A DNA stretch of 64,000 nt, from NCBI GenBank assembly GCA_020796225.1, contig CM036758.1, positions 24,098,397-24,162,396 of the forward strand, in the 5' to 3' direction. Position 1 is the stretch's first letter, and every line of letters starts with the position of its first letter. A program made the position numbers and the translations under genes. Under the pieces are notes generated by a model. That model saw only the letters and a program-made list of their open reading frames with translations, did not search any database and was not told the origin of the DNA. Below are positions 43,585 through 54,944 of this stretch, piece after piece. This stretch comes from Arion vulgaris (Eukaryota; Mollusca; Gastropoda; Stylommatophora; Arionidae).

Positions 43585-43885
43585 AATAATAATTCCTCTT
43601 GTACCGTTATACATTACATAGGGCCTGCAAGCAATTTCTCCATATCGTTCTATCCTGGGCAACTCGCTCAATCTCCTCTATGGAACTGAGACCGATATTT
43701 CTTGCTCGGCAAAGTTCGTTTCAGGGTCTCCTTAGGTCGTCCTCTCGTTCTTGAACCCTTTGCATTCCACTTCAATGCCTGCTTTGATATTCGTTGATAA
43801 TTTTTTCTCAACTTGTGTCCAACATATCTCCATCTTCTCTTTCTTATAACAGTTGTTACTAGTGGTTGACCAGACATTTTATTAT
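43585..43885 (-). mobile_element. RTE-like LINE, TAA tail, 14-bp target duplication
   Basis: Encodes KRRWRYVGHKLRKNYQRISK and GSRTRGRPKETLKRTLPSKK. ATAAGTGTCTTAAT flanks it at 43571-43584 and 43886-43899. Confidence 0.88.
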
Positions 43886-44039
43886 ATAAGTGTCTTAATC
43901 ATAATACTATAAGTCTTAATCATAATACTGCATAAATCTATCTAGATGGGTTACAGTTACAATTTTTACAAACAGAAACTCCCACTTTACATTACCACAT
44001 CTAGTGAGTTATACTGTAGCATGGTACCACATGTGAGAA

Positions 44040-44115
44040 GATAGCACCCGTGACAGAGATTTGTGGAGATCAATGATCGCCTACGCCAGCCGGCATGGCA
44101 CCTGATGATGATGAT
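44040..44115 (+). mobile_element. RTE-like LINE (GAT tail), last 75 bp
   Basis: GACAGAGATTTGTGGAGATC ... CGCCTACGCCAGCCGGCATG then GATGATGATGATGG, as in 40010-40330. Confidence 0.7.
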
Positions 44116-44177
44116 GGTGTTACATAGAATTTGTCATATGTCAGAACTGACACACAGGTTGCAAAATTAAGGTAACA

Positions 44178-44430
44178 AAAAAGGGTTTTAAAGCCGAAGG
44201 ATTGACTTCATTGCACCGGGTTTTACCCATATGGTTAGGTCCTCTCCACAGAAATGGCACGCCACCTGCCGAGAGTATTGCACAAAGCACAAACTCCGTA
44301 GCTCCAGCAACAATCCTAGGGTCTCTGGAAAAAACTGCATTCGTGAATAGAACGACGTGGTCCGGATTCGAACCCACGACCTTCGACTCACAAGGCAAAG
44401 GGCTTAACCACTTAGCCACAGAGACCCCCG
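44178..44430 (-). mobile_element. SINE family F, full length, 8-bp target duplication
   Basis: On minus: GGGGGTCTCTGTGGCTAAGT, B-box GGTTCGAATCC, the family body and an AAGG...CCCTTTTTT end. AGGTAACA is at 44170-44177 and 44431-44438. Confidence 0.9.
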
Positions 44431-44464
44431 AGGTAACATGCCCATCATAATGGTAATTAGATGT

Positions 44465-45165
44465 TGAAGTTGAATTGGCCACATCATTATATCTCGGTTG
44501 AATTGATCACATCCTCATATCTCGGTTGAATTGATCACATCCTCATATCTCGGTTGAATTGGTCACATCCTCATATCTCAGTTGAATTGGTCACATCCTC
44601 ATATCTCGGTTGAATTGGTCACATCCTCATATCTCAGTTGAATTGGTCACATCCTCATATCTCAGTTGAATTGGTCACATCCTCATATCTCAGTTGAATT
44701 GGTCACATCCTCATATCTCGGTTGAATTGGTCACATCCTCATATCTCAGTTGAATTGGTCACATCCTCATATCTCAGTTGAATTAGCCACATCCTCATAT
44801 CTCGGTTGAATTGGTCACATCCTCATATCTCGGTTGAATTGGTCACATCCTCATATCTCAGTTGAATTGGTCACATCCTCATATCTCGGTTGAATTGATC
44901 ACATCCTCATATCTCGGTTGAATTGGTCACATCCTCATATCTCGGTTGAATTGGTCACATCCTCATATCTCGGTTGAATTGGTCACATCCTCATATCTCG
45001 GTTGAATTAGCCACATCCTCATATCTCAGTTGAATTGGTCACATCCTCATATCTCAGTTGAATTGGTCACATCCTCATATCTCGGTTGAATTGATCACAT
45101 CCTCATATCTCGGTTGAATTGGTCACATCCTCATATCTCGGTTGAATTAGCCACATCCTCATATG
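44465..45165. repeat. 28-bp minisatellite, about 25 copies
   Basis: Unit TTGAATTGGTCACATCCTCA+TATCTCGG with gg/ga, tc/cc and cGg/cAg variants. Confidence 0.97.
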
Positions 45166-45349
45166 CCATCCCGGTACTACCACAAGAAATCTCATGATGT
45201 AGAACAAAGATGATTAACCAACAAGAGGTCAATCACATAAAACTTTGGAAAGAACTGTGAAAGTTGAAATTAGAACAACAAAACCTGATATACTCAGAAT
45301 GATTGAATATGGAATATGATTGAGTTAGTTGATATCCTACAAGATGTTT
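45166..45349. other. No recognisable feature
   Basis: No repeat or coding sign. Confidence 0.5.
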
Positions 45350-45725
45350 CTTATGAGTCTTTGGCCAAGTAATTAAAAACATTTGTCTCTTGTTCTGAAA
45401 ATTGTGGGTTCGAATCTTGAGCGAATTACATGTAAAATAAAAATTTGAAAATCCCTAGGTGCAACGCATATGTGGAAACCTGGTGCAACGCAAATGTGGA
45501 AACCTGGTGCAACGCATATGTGGAAACCTGTTGCAATGCATATGTGGAAACCTGGTGCAATGCATATGTGGAAACCTGGTGCAATACATATGTGGAAACC
45601 TGGTGCAATACATGAGGAAACCTAGTGCAATGCATATGTGGAAACCTGGTGCAATGCATATGAGGAAACCTAGTGCAATGCATATGAGGAAACCTAGTGC
45701 AATGAAGAAAATTCTTCACATTCCC
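45350..45725 (+). mobile_element. SINE family F with a 24-bp minisatellite inside it
   Basis: Diverged head (GAGTCTTTGGCCAAGTAATT ... GTGGGTTCGAATCTTGAGCG), the TCCCTAGG block, a deletion, then the array (45455-45712; unit TGGAAACCTGGTGCAATGCA+TATG, about 10.5 copies), closing with GTGCAATGAAG. The unit corresponds to the SINE F segment CATATGGGGTAAAACCTGGT+GCAATG. Confidence 0.75.
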
Positions 45726-45766
45726 ACCATTTTGTTACATAGATTTCAGCGCTACCTACTTGATAC

Positions 45767-45856
45767 AAACAAACTGTCCGCAGCGTGATTCGAACTCAGA
45801 ACGTCGGGGTTAGTAGACCGAGTCACTATCCCCTAAGCCACAGACGCCACCCAGCT
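45767..45856 (-). mobile_element. Short tRNA-like insertion (SINE E head 2)
   Basis: On minus: GGGTGGCGTCTGTGGCTTAG, GGGGATAGTGACTCGGTC and AGTTCGAATCACGCTG. CTACCTACTTGAT flanks it on both sides, so it is a short insertion lying at the donor edge of the exon at 45865-46023. Confidence 0.72.
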
Positions 45857-45864
45857 CTACCTAC

Positions 45865-46023
45865 TTGATGCAAATGAAACGTCTTCAACAACCTTGACAC
45901 AATGACCTATGTTAGGGATTCCTTCTGCTGGTCTGCCGGCCACATCAATGCTACACTCGTAACCATGGGGACATAGCAGAGGATCAGAGTCGTCTAGTGC
46001 TGGTGTTGTACTGCAGAGTTCAG
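45865..46023 (-). CDS. Putative exon of a secreted cysteine-rich protein
   Basis: Minus strand: acceptor tttgtttactttcag, then 159 nt open, phase 1 in and, with donor CAA|gtaggt, phase 1 out. It encodes ELCSTTPALDDSDPLLCPHG then YECSIDVAGRPAEGIPNIGH and CVKVVEDVSFAS. Four Cys (codons 3, 17, 23, 41), the CPxGYEC pattern and symmetric phase 1 are typical of extracellular modules. I do not recognise the family. Split codon A+TG would join it to the exon at 41558-41405, suggesting one secreted protein with this module before a SOD-like segment. An alternative donor at 45861 would change the phase. Confidence 0.5.
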
Positions 46024-46124
46024 CTGAAAGTAAACAAAAACATTAGTGATTTGCAAATAGTTACTATCCGTTACTTGAATATTTAGTACTGCCTGGACTC
46101 GTTAGTAACTGTAGTTCACAGGGT

Positions 46125-46290
46125 CATGGCGTGCTATGATACAGAGAGGCGGCCGTATCAGGCGGTACCGTAAGGGGGACGGCATATGCAGCCAAATCGA
46201 AAGATTATTTTAAGGAAAAAAACATCTAAGGGGCGGCATTTCGAAGACGCGTCATACTGAGAATATATACCGCACGGTCCTGCCCCAAGG
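46125..46290. mobile_element. Dispersed element X, reverse orientation
   Basis: GTGCTATGATACAGAGAGGC ... GGCGGCATTTCGAAGACG ... GAATATATACCGCACGGTCC; complement of 9217-9390. Confidence 0.6.
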
Positions 46291-46369
46291 AATTCTATGA
46301 GGCAACCAGATTGTTGAGTGGATGAAAATAACCCGAACAGGCCAGTGAGAGACAAGACTGGACAACTTT

Positions 46370-46686
46370 TTACTAAAATAGAACACCAACTGGGTCGCTG
46401 GAAAGAGCATTTCCAAGAAGTGTTAATAGACCTTCCACACAAAACCCACCAGACCTGATGCAAGGAGATCAGCTTGACATAAATGTAGGAGAGATCACAA
46501 AACAAGAAATCCGCAATGTCTTGAAAAACCTGAAAAATGGCAAGGCGGCAGGGGTAGATAATATTTCAGCAGAAGCACTGAAGGAAGGAGGAGGAGAGAT
46601 GGTAAACCAGCTCCATGTACTGTAGAACTTGGTGTGGAACAGACGGGAGATGCCAGCAGACTGGTGGAAGAAAGGTCTCCTCTCAA
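46370..46686 (+). pseudogene. RTE-like LINE, start of RT domain
   Basis: Frames give EITKQEIRNVLKNLKNGKAA and GVDNISAEALKEGGGEMVNQ, then a stop and NLVWNRREMPADWWKKGLL: the RT fingers (KAAGxDxIxxE). Cut off at 46687. Confidence 0.82.
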
Positions 46687-46890
46687 AAGTAGGTATGAAA
46701 ATGTTGTTGATCATCTGTTGTTTAGCTGGCAGTGAAATGTTTGGGTGCCTTAACAATGGGGTTATCTGGTAGGTTACATCATTTGTTTTTTGCACTCTAG
46801 CCTCTATCTCTCTATCTAGTGCTCCGTATTCTAGAAATCTGTCATTAATTTCTATTGAATCTACATTGGCTGCCACTCTAGACTACGCAT
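46687..46890 (-). pseudogene. RTE-like LINE, RT thumb fragment in opposite orientation
   Basis: Minus frames: LDREIEARVQKTNDVTYQIT, PLLRHPNISLPAKQQMINNI FIPT (in two pieces). Related to QLAPLLQHPKIKIEVKRQM at 60 kb. It joins the plus-sense RT piece head to head at 46687, possibly another inverted insertion. Confidence 0.75.
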
Positions 46891-47044
46891 CACGAATTAA
46901 GAATTTGCTAAAGTTAAAGTTAGATGAGTAAAACTGTAGTAGATTGTTATAGTTGATAGTTGATATCATTATCTTAAAGCTGGTTATATTTTCAAAATGA
47001 AATGAGTATTCGTACATTTTGTGCAGTTTAAAAAATCACAATTG

Positions 47045-47128
47045 AAGGTTATTTTAAAGAAAAAAACATTTAAGAAGCGTCATTTCGAAGACTTGCATCA
47101 TACTGAGAAAATATACCGCACGGTCCTG
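47045..47128. mobile_element. Dispersed element X, fragment
   Basis: GGTTATTTTAAAGAAAAAAA ... GAAAATATACCGCACGGTCC, about half of 46125-46290. Confidence 0.55.
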
Positions 47129-47129
47129 A

Positions 47130-47325
47130 TATCTGGTCATGCGTTTAATTCACTGTGGACCACAAACTAGGCAGCTTGAAGTCTGTCAGGTTTCCACAAA
47201 GTTTGGTTTTTCAGGTCCACTGTGTGTGACCACATGCTCCTTCTCAGCTCACCCAGAATAGGACAGTCTTGCAGGACATGCTCCGGTATCAGTTCCGCTT
47301 GTTGACACTGGCAGATGCCTGTTTG
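47130..47325 (-). mobile_element. LINE-J 3' fragment
   Basis: TCTGGTCATGCGTTTAATTC, GACCACAAACTAGGCAGC, TTGCAGGACATGCTCCGGTA and GTTGACACTGGCAGA: antisense of the zinc-motif end, as in 39391-39640. Confidence 0.7.
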
Positions 47326-47754
47326 ACTTATTCTAGTTTATGTAAGTGTACGTTGAGTCTCTGCGTGCTGTTGACTCAACAAAAAGAAATACGTGTCTAA
47401 CACCGCATTCACCGATATTCCTTGAGGTATGAAGAAAGTTTCCCTTACTCCTTTCCGTAATTATGTTGAGTCTGTAGCTTCCTGTAAGGAGCTGAAATAT
47501 AATTACCTGGTTTGTTCTGTTGATGTCCTTGAGGAAGTCTCCATATCATGTACCCGACACATCCGATTTACCTAAGGCATTACCACCCCTCTTCGATTCC
47601 TATTTTTTTAGCAGTCTGCAGTGATCCAGCCCGTTACCAGCTTTACTACTTGGTCATTTCTGATTCGTATAACCTGAAGCAGACTTCTGTTATTTCCGTT
47701 TGTAAAAGTATTCACTTTAACTTAGGGGCAGTGGATAATGGATTCGAAACCCCT
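47326..47754. other. Mostly unassigned; SINE G fragment at 47395-47455
   Basis: CTAACACCGCATTCACCGAT and TCCTTGAGGTATGAAGAAAG resemble the SINE G end. A short open stretch (VCSDPARYQLYYLVISDSYN) at 47614-47710 follows a ttttttag acceptor-like site but lacks a good donor. Confidence 0.4.
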
Positions 47755-48630
47755 GTACTTAGTATTTACTGTAACGTAGGGACGGTAGGAAATATGTTAG
47801 GGGCCCCTGAACTTAGTATTTACTGTAACGTAGGGACGGTAGGAAATATGTTAGGGGCCCCTGTACTTAGTATTTACTGTAACGTAGGGACGGTAGGAAA
47901 TATGTTAGGGGCCCCTGAACTTAGTATTTACTGTAACGTAGGGACGGTAGGAAATATGTTAGGGGCCCTGAACTTAGTATTTAATGTAACGTAGGGACGG
48001 TAGGAAATATGTTAGGGGCCCCTGAACTTAGTATTTACTGTAACGTAGGGACGGTAGGAAATATGTTAGGGGCCCCTGTACTTAGTATTTACTGTAACGT
48101 AGGGACGGTAGGAAATATGTTAGGGGCCCCTGTACTTAGTATTTACTGTAACGTAGGGACGGTAGGAAATATGTTAGGGGCCCCTGTACTTAGTATTTAC
48201 TGTAACGTAGGGACGGTAGGAAATATGTTAGGGGCCCCTGTACTTAGTATTTATTGTAACGTAGGGACGGTAGGAAATATGTTAGGGGCCCCTGTACTTA
48301 GTATTTACTGTAACGTAGGGACGGTAGGAAATATGTTAGGAGCCCCTGAACTTAGTATTTACTGTAACGTAGGGACGGTAGGAAATATGTTAGGGGCCTC
48401 TGAACTTAGTATTTACTGTAACGTAGGGACGGTAGGAAATATGTTAGGGGCCCCTGAACTTAGTATTTACTGTAACGTAGGGACGGTAGGAAATATGTTA
48501 GGGGCCCCTGAACTTAGTATTTACTGTAACGTAGGGACGGTAGGAAATATGTTAGGGGCCCCTGAACTTAGTATTTACTGTAACTGAGGGACGGTAGGAA
48601 ATATGTTAGGGGCCCCTGAACTTAGTAAAC
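47755..48630. repeat. 54-bp minisatellite, about 16 copies
   Basis: Unit contains CTTAGTATTTACTGTAACGT, AGGGACGGTAGGAAATATGT and TAGGGGCCCCTG. The 54-bp period keeps a frame open (LSIYCNVGTVGNMLGAPE, 18 residues); it breaks where copies lost or changed a base. Confidence 0.97.
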
Positions 48631-48789
48631 AAAGTAAGGTCGTGGACGTGGCCTCAGACAACATACGACCACAGTGCTCAGGTAAAAATTCTAGGAAATG
48701 AGACCACAACTGTCGCGTGATCCTCGCATTTCAGTGTTGTTTTATATAAACTCATTGATTTGAAAAACAACACAAGCTAAATCAAGATT

Positions 48790-51555
48790 ATTATGTAACA
48801 AGTTAAGTTTAACAAGAAGGAATATCAGTATTATGTAACAAGTTAAGTTTAACTCTAAGAAATATCAGTATTATGTAACAAGTTAAGTTTAACTCTAAGA
48901 AATATCAGTATTATGTAACAAGTTAAGTTTAACAAGAAGAAATATCAGTATTATGTAACAAGTTAAGTTTAACAAGAAGAAATATCAGTATTATATAACA
49001 AGTTAAGTTTAACAAGAAGAAATATCAGTATTATGTAACAAGTTAAGTTTAACAAGAAGAAATATCAGTATTATGTAACAAGTTAAGTTTAACTCTAAGA
49101 AATATCAGTATTATGTAACAAGTTAAGTTTAACTCTAAGAAATATCAGTATTATGTAACAAGTTAAGTTTAACTCTAAGAAATATCAGTATTATGTAACA
49201 AGTTAAGTTTAACAAGAAGAAATATCAGTATTATGTAACAAGTTAAGTTTAACAAGAAGAAATATCAGTATTATGAAACAAGTTAAGTTTAACTCTAAGA
49301 AATATCAGTATTATGTAACAAGTTAAGTTTAACAAGAAGAAATATCAGTATTATGTAACAAGTTAAGTTTAACAAGAAGAAATATCAGTATTATGAAACA
49401 AGTTAAGTTTAACTCTAAGAAATATCAGTATTATGTAACAAGTTAAGTTTAACAAGAAGAAATATCAGTATTATGTAACAAGTTAAGTTTAACTCTAAGA
49501 AATATCAGTATTATGTAACAAGTTAAGTTTAACTCTAAGAAATATCAGTATTATGTAACAAGTTAAGTTTAACTCTAAGAAATATCAGTATTATGTAACA
49601 AGTTAAGTTTAACTCTAAGAAATATCAGTATTATGTAACAAGTTAAGTTTAACAAGAAGAAATATCAGTATTATGTAACAAGTTAAGTTTAACTCTAAGA
49701 AATATCAGTATTATGTAACAAGTTAAGTTTAACAAGAAGAAATATCAGTATTATGTAACAAGTTAAGTTTAACTCTAAGAAATATCAGTATTATGTAACA
49801 AGTTAAGTTTAACTCTAAGAAATATCAGTATTATGTAACAAGTTAAGTTTAACTCTAAGGAATATCAGTATTATGTAACAAGTTAAGTTTAACTCTAAGA
49901 AATATCAGTATTATGTAACAAGTTAAGTTTAACTCTAAGAAATATCAGTATTATGTAACAAGTTAAGTTTAACTCTAAGAAATATCAGTATTATGTAACA
50001 AGTTAAGTTTAACAAGAAGGAATATCAGTATTATGTAACAAGTTAAGTTTAACACTAAGGAATATCAGTATTATGTAACAAGTTAAGTTTAACAAGAAGG
50101 AATATCAGTATTATGTAACAAGTTAAGTTTAACAAGAATGAATATCAGTATTATGTAACAAGTTAAGTTTAACAAGAAGGAATATCAGTATTATGTAACA
50201 AGTTAAGTTTAACTCTAAGAAATATCAGTATTATGTAACAAGTTAAGTTTAACACTAAGAAATATCAGTATTATGTAACAAGTTAAGTTTAACTCTAAGA
50301 AATATCAGTATTATGTAACAAGTTAAGTTTAACTCTAAGAAATATCAGTATTATGTAACAAGTTAAGTTTAACAAGAAGGAATATCAGTATTATGTAACA
50401 AGTTAAGTTTAACAAGAATGAATATCAGTATTATGTAACAAGTTAAGTTTAACAAGAAGGAATATCAGTATTATGTAACAAGTTAAGTTTAACTCTAAGA
50501 AATATCAGTATTATGTAACAAGTTAAGTTTAACACTAAGAAATATCAGTATTATGTAACAAGTTAAGTTTAACTCTAAGAAATATCAGTATTATGTAACA
50601 AGTTAAGTTTAACTCTAAGAAATATCAGTATTATGTAACAAGTTAAGTTTAACACTAAGAAATATCAGTATTATGTAACAAGTTAAGTTTAACAAGAAGA
50701 AATATCAGTATTATGTAACAAGTTAAGTTTAACTCTAAGAAATATCAGTATTATGTAACAAGTTAAGTTTAACTCTAAGAAATATCAGTATTATGTAACA
50801 AGTTAAGTTTAACTCTAAGAAATATCAGTATTATGTAACAAGTTGATTTAACTCTAAGAAATATCAGTATTATGTAACAAGTTACGTTTAACTCTAAGAA
50901 ATATCAGTATTATGTAACAAGTTAAGTTTAACTCTAAGAAATATCAGTATTATGTAACAAGTTAAGTTTAACTCTAAGAAATATCAGTATTATGTAACAA
51001 GTTAAGTTTAACAAGAAGAAATATCAGTATTATGTAACAAGTTAAGTTTAACAAGAAGGAATATCAGTATTATGTAACAAGTTAAGTTTAACTCTAAGAA
51101 ATATCAGTATTATGTAACAAGTTAAGTTTAACTCTAAGAAATATCAGTATTATGTAACAAGTTAAGTTTAACTCTAAGAAATATCAGTATTATGTAACAA
51201 GTTAAGTTTAACTCTAAGAAATATCAGTATTATGTAACAAGTTAAGTTTAACTCTAAGAAATATCAGTATTATGTAACAAGTTAAGTTTAACAAGAAGGA
51301 ATATCAGTATTATGTAACAAGTTAAGTTTAACAAGAAGAAATATCAGTATTATGTAACAAGTTAAGTTTAACAAGAAGGAATATCAGTATTATGTAACAA
51401 GTTAAGTTTAACACTAAGGAATATCAGTATTATGTAACAAGTTAAGTTTAACACTAAGGAATATCAGTATTATGTAACAAGTTAAGTTTAACAAGAAGAA
51501 ATATCAGTATTATGTAACAAGCTAAGTTTAACACTAAGGAATATCAGTATTATTA
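48790..51555. repeat. 40-bp minisatellite, about 69 copies
   Basis: Unit AATATCAGTATTATGTAACA+AGTTAAGTTTAACTCTAAGA. The last ten bases define subtypes: AACAAGAAGA/G, AACAAGAATG, AACTCTAAGA/G, AACACTAAGA/G. Blocks of subtypes are themselves duplicated. Confidence 0.98.
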
Positions 51556-53612
51556 ACTTTGGTTCCAGAACAAGCAGGATTCAGGGAATGCCATAGCATA
51601 GAAGACCAAGTTACCTATGTAGCCCAGTCCGTTGAAGATGCCTTCCAAGAGAAAAAAAGGTGCTAACACTATGGGTAGACTTCAAGCAGGCCTTCGACAA
51701 GGTGTGGAAAGATGGTCTTATGGCAAAGCTCAAAAGAAATGGAATCCAAGGCAACATGCTAAGATGGATCCAATCGTTCCTGCACAATAGAAGAACCAGA
51801 GTCACACTCGATGGACATCAGAGCAAAAAAGTCTTACTGCGTCATGGGGTACCTCAGGGAGGAGTTATGTCTCCAACTCTCTTCCTCGTCTACATCAACG
51901 ACCTAGTAAAGGATCTGCCAGCTGGAGTGAAGGCCGCTCTATATGCAGATGATTTAGTGCTATGGTGCGCAGACGAACACACAACATCTGCAACCGGTAG
52001 AATACAGTGAGCAGCAGATAAACTTATGGAATGGGCAGAGAAATGGTACGTTACAATCAACACAGACAAAACCTCCACAACACTGTTCTCCCTCTCCCCA
52101 GGGACAAAGCAGCCAACATACACTTAGGAACCACTCCAATACAAGAAGAAAGCAATCCAACTTATCTAGGGATTACATTTGATAAACGACTCACATGGAA
52201 CAACATATAGAAAACACAGAAGGAAAGGCCAGACGAAAATTGGAATACTCAGAAAACTGGCAGGTACCAACTGGGGAGCTAATGAACACACACTTAAGAA
52301 AGTCTACAGCGGAACAATCAGACCTCACCTAGAGTTCGGCTCAACAGCATGGGCTACAGCTGCTAACACACACCTGCAGACATTGGACAGAGTGCAAAAT
52401 CAAGCACTCAGGATCATCACCGGAGCCATGAAATCTACTCCTATCACAGAGATGCAGAAAACCACTGGAGTACAAGCCCTGGCTTACAGAAGGGAAACCA
52501 AGAATATGATCCAGATGGAGAAATACACCAGTATGCCCTTGCATCCGATGAAAGCAAGATTAAATGATCTGGCACTTGGACGACTAAAACGCAGCAGCTT
52601 CGTCCATCGGGGAAAGCGATTAAAAAGACAGTACCAAGATGACCTTCCAATGCACACAACACCGCTGATACCTAGTCTCAACCCTGTTCCCTGGGAACAA
52701 GTTAACGATACAGCAAAAATCATAACAACAATTAGTGGAATCACAACTGGAGAAATACACAATGACCTGCAGAAGAGAACAGCCACTATGTGCATGATCC
52801 AAGAAAACTACCCTAAAAAATCATGGATCCACGTCTACACCGATGGATCTGCAACAGATGCAATTAAGAACGGAGGGGCTGGTATCTATATTACATATCC
52901 CAACAATCACACTGAAACAAAGTACATGCCAACTGGTAAATTTTGTTCAAACTACACTGCAGAGGCTCAGCACTACTACAGGCCGCAATCATGATCAATA
53001 ATTCCAACTCTGACTGCCAACAAGTGGTATTTTTCACAGACGCGCTATCTGTTTTGCAAGCCCTACAGAGTAACCATCCATCCCTGAGAAAAGAGCTCAG
53101 CAAGATCTCTACCAACAAAAGAGTTACACTTCAGTGGGTACCATCACACTGCGGAGTGCCAGGTAACGAGAAGGCAGACAAACTTGCTAAAAGGGAGCAG
53201 AATGTGAACAAATAGATAATGAAATCACATACTTTGAAAAAAAGAGCTATCATGGACATTAGAAAAGAACCTACACCATCCAATGATGACTACCACACAC
53301 TTGACCGACAAGGACAGACTATCATCTTCCGACTCAGGATAGGTCATAACAGACTGAACAAACACCTCCACAGGCTGCGATTGTCCCCAACCCTCTGTGC
53401 CCCTGTGGCTCCGCTGAACAAACCACAGAACATGTCCTGCAAGACTGCCCCCTGTATGTCCTCCCAAGAAAGGAATGCTGGCCCTATAACACAACACTAC
53501 ATTCAAAACTACATGGCACTAGAGATGAGCTCCAGACTACAGTCGATTACATCATAAGAACGCGTCTAACGGTATAATCATCAAAAAGCGATCGCAAAGA
53601 AGAAGAAGAAGT
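51556..53612 (+). pseudogene. LINE-J, RT to 3' end, frameshifted
   Basis: Largest LINE copy here. From inside RT: EQAGFRECHSIEDQVTYVAQ; LWVDFKQAFDKVWKDGLMAK (catalytic Asp); HGVPQGGVMSPTLFLVYIND; ALYADDLVLWCADEHTT (catalytic YADD). Then the thumb ([20 protein letters not shown]), RNase H (IHVYTDGSATDAIKNGGAG, YTAEAQ, FFTDALSVLQALQ, VPSHCGVPGNEKADKLAKRE: all catalytic residues), the zinc region (CAPVAPLN frame-shifted, TEHVLQDCPLY) and a (GAA)n tail near 53600. About four stops/frameshifts. RT plus RNase H places it in the Jockey/I-type LINEs. It follows the 40-bp array directly; its 5' half is absent. Confidence 0.92.
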
Positions 53613-54215
53613 ATTATTAACATTTTTCATCAAGAAATAATCATGAACGCATAGAATTGAGTACAATTACAAAAAAAACGTACCGTGTTCTATCAAACAT
53701 ATATAAAAGTCAGCAGGAATTAAACAGGGATTTACGATTTGTCGGCTAAGCTATTCAGCCTTCTGTTACCGGGGACTGTTGTTGTGGAAAACAGCTCAAC
53801 AGGAATCATGGGAAATACCGGCGGCGATGAGCGATATTCAAAGATCCTGGGTTAGACTGTTCGAGTTTTTGAAAAGTGCGCGGGACAGTCTGAGAAAGGA
53901 TCGGGTCTGTGTTCGGATATGGCCTGAGTCAATGATATGAACGGATGACCACGGCAATGAGACAGTCTATGATATGAACGGATGACCACGGCAGTGAGAA
54001 AGTTGTTGGTAAGTATAAGCTATATTTTTATTTAGTATAAGATCATATTTACTCTTGTTTTCTTTGTGAAAGAAAGATTGTATACTTCAGCTAATTATTG
54101 TATTTTTATGATTATGTAATATACAATATATATATATTGTAGTTCCAGATGAAAAAACTGACAGTTATGTATGCTTTCCTATTTCTTATCTCTAATCATG
54201 TTTTGGCTCACAGCG
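53613..54215. other. Unassigned, more GC-rich stretch with a donor-like site
   Basis: 53690-54008 has less repeat character and more CpG than its surroundings, a 39-bp tandem duplication (ATGATATGAACGGATGACCA at 53934 and again at 53970), and ends GTTGTTG|gtaagt at 54008. It could be an untranslated first exon or promoter of the gene whose exon lies at 62686; no proof. Confidence 0.2.
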
Positions 54216-54490
54216 TCAGGATAAGAAATTTCTAGAACGGGATTTTATGTTCGCTTTATAGTGTTTTTCGTCGCCTCTGCTATCTCCGAGGTCCATCTTT
54301 TGCTAGGAGTGCCTTTTGTTTTGTATCCACTGTATCAGAGTAATAATGCTCTTTGAGACGCACTGTCTGGTGGTAATCTGCTTATGTGGACGAACCATTT
54401 AATTTGTTGTTTCTTGATGAAGTTCAGTACTGATGCTGTACCCACTTTTTCCTGATGTCTTCATTTCTAAGCCGGCCTCTTGTTGATACT
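54216..54490 (-). mobile_element. RTE-like LINE fragment
   Basis: Continuous version of the sequence split at 38613-39390. Minus frames include KRWTSEIAEAT-like and NNKLNGS/KQQIKWF-like segments. Confidence 0.65.
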
Positions 54491-54944
54491 CCCAATATTC
54501 TGCACCAATATTCTGCATAGACACTTCATCTCTGTCGTGACTAGTTTTCTTCTATCATTTGCTAGGTATGTCATTGATAGAACAATGTTAGGAGAAATAT
54601 CGCGTTGAACAATGCTCTTTTAGTATTCGTGGTGACATGTTTGCATTTCAAAATTGACGCTATATGTCCTAAGATTTGATTTACTTTATTGAATCTATCT
54701 TGGATTTTGTTAGTTATTCTTCCATTTGCTGGAAAAAAAAATGCTTCCTAGTTATGTTAAGTCTTCGAGTTGTTTTAACTGATGTTTGTCGATGGAGATA
54801 TTGGTAGAGTTTTCTCTAACGAATGTCATTACTTTTGTTTTGGAGTTTATTCTCAGATTGAATTCATTGCATGTTAAATGGAGTCTGATTGTTGGGAAAA
54901 ATAAATTGATTTAAGAGTTCCCCAATGTTGTGTGAGCTGTGATA
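54491..54944. other. Probably decayed LINE; not resolved
   Basis: T-rich, with frames broken by many stops. The minus strand may continue an RT fragment, without a motif I would stand on. Confidence 0.3.

Noticed and set aside
44202..44450. 82-codon plus open frame
   Set aside because: Antisense of SINE F.
47548..48587. 148- and 192-codon plus frames
   Set aside because: Frames of the 54-bp minisatellite, broken by copy-to-copy indels.
48790..51555. Centromeric satellite
   Set aside because: Only about 2.8 kb and one block, flanked by LINE sequence; the higher-order structure alone is not enough.
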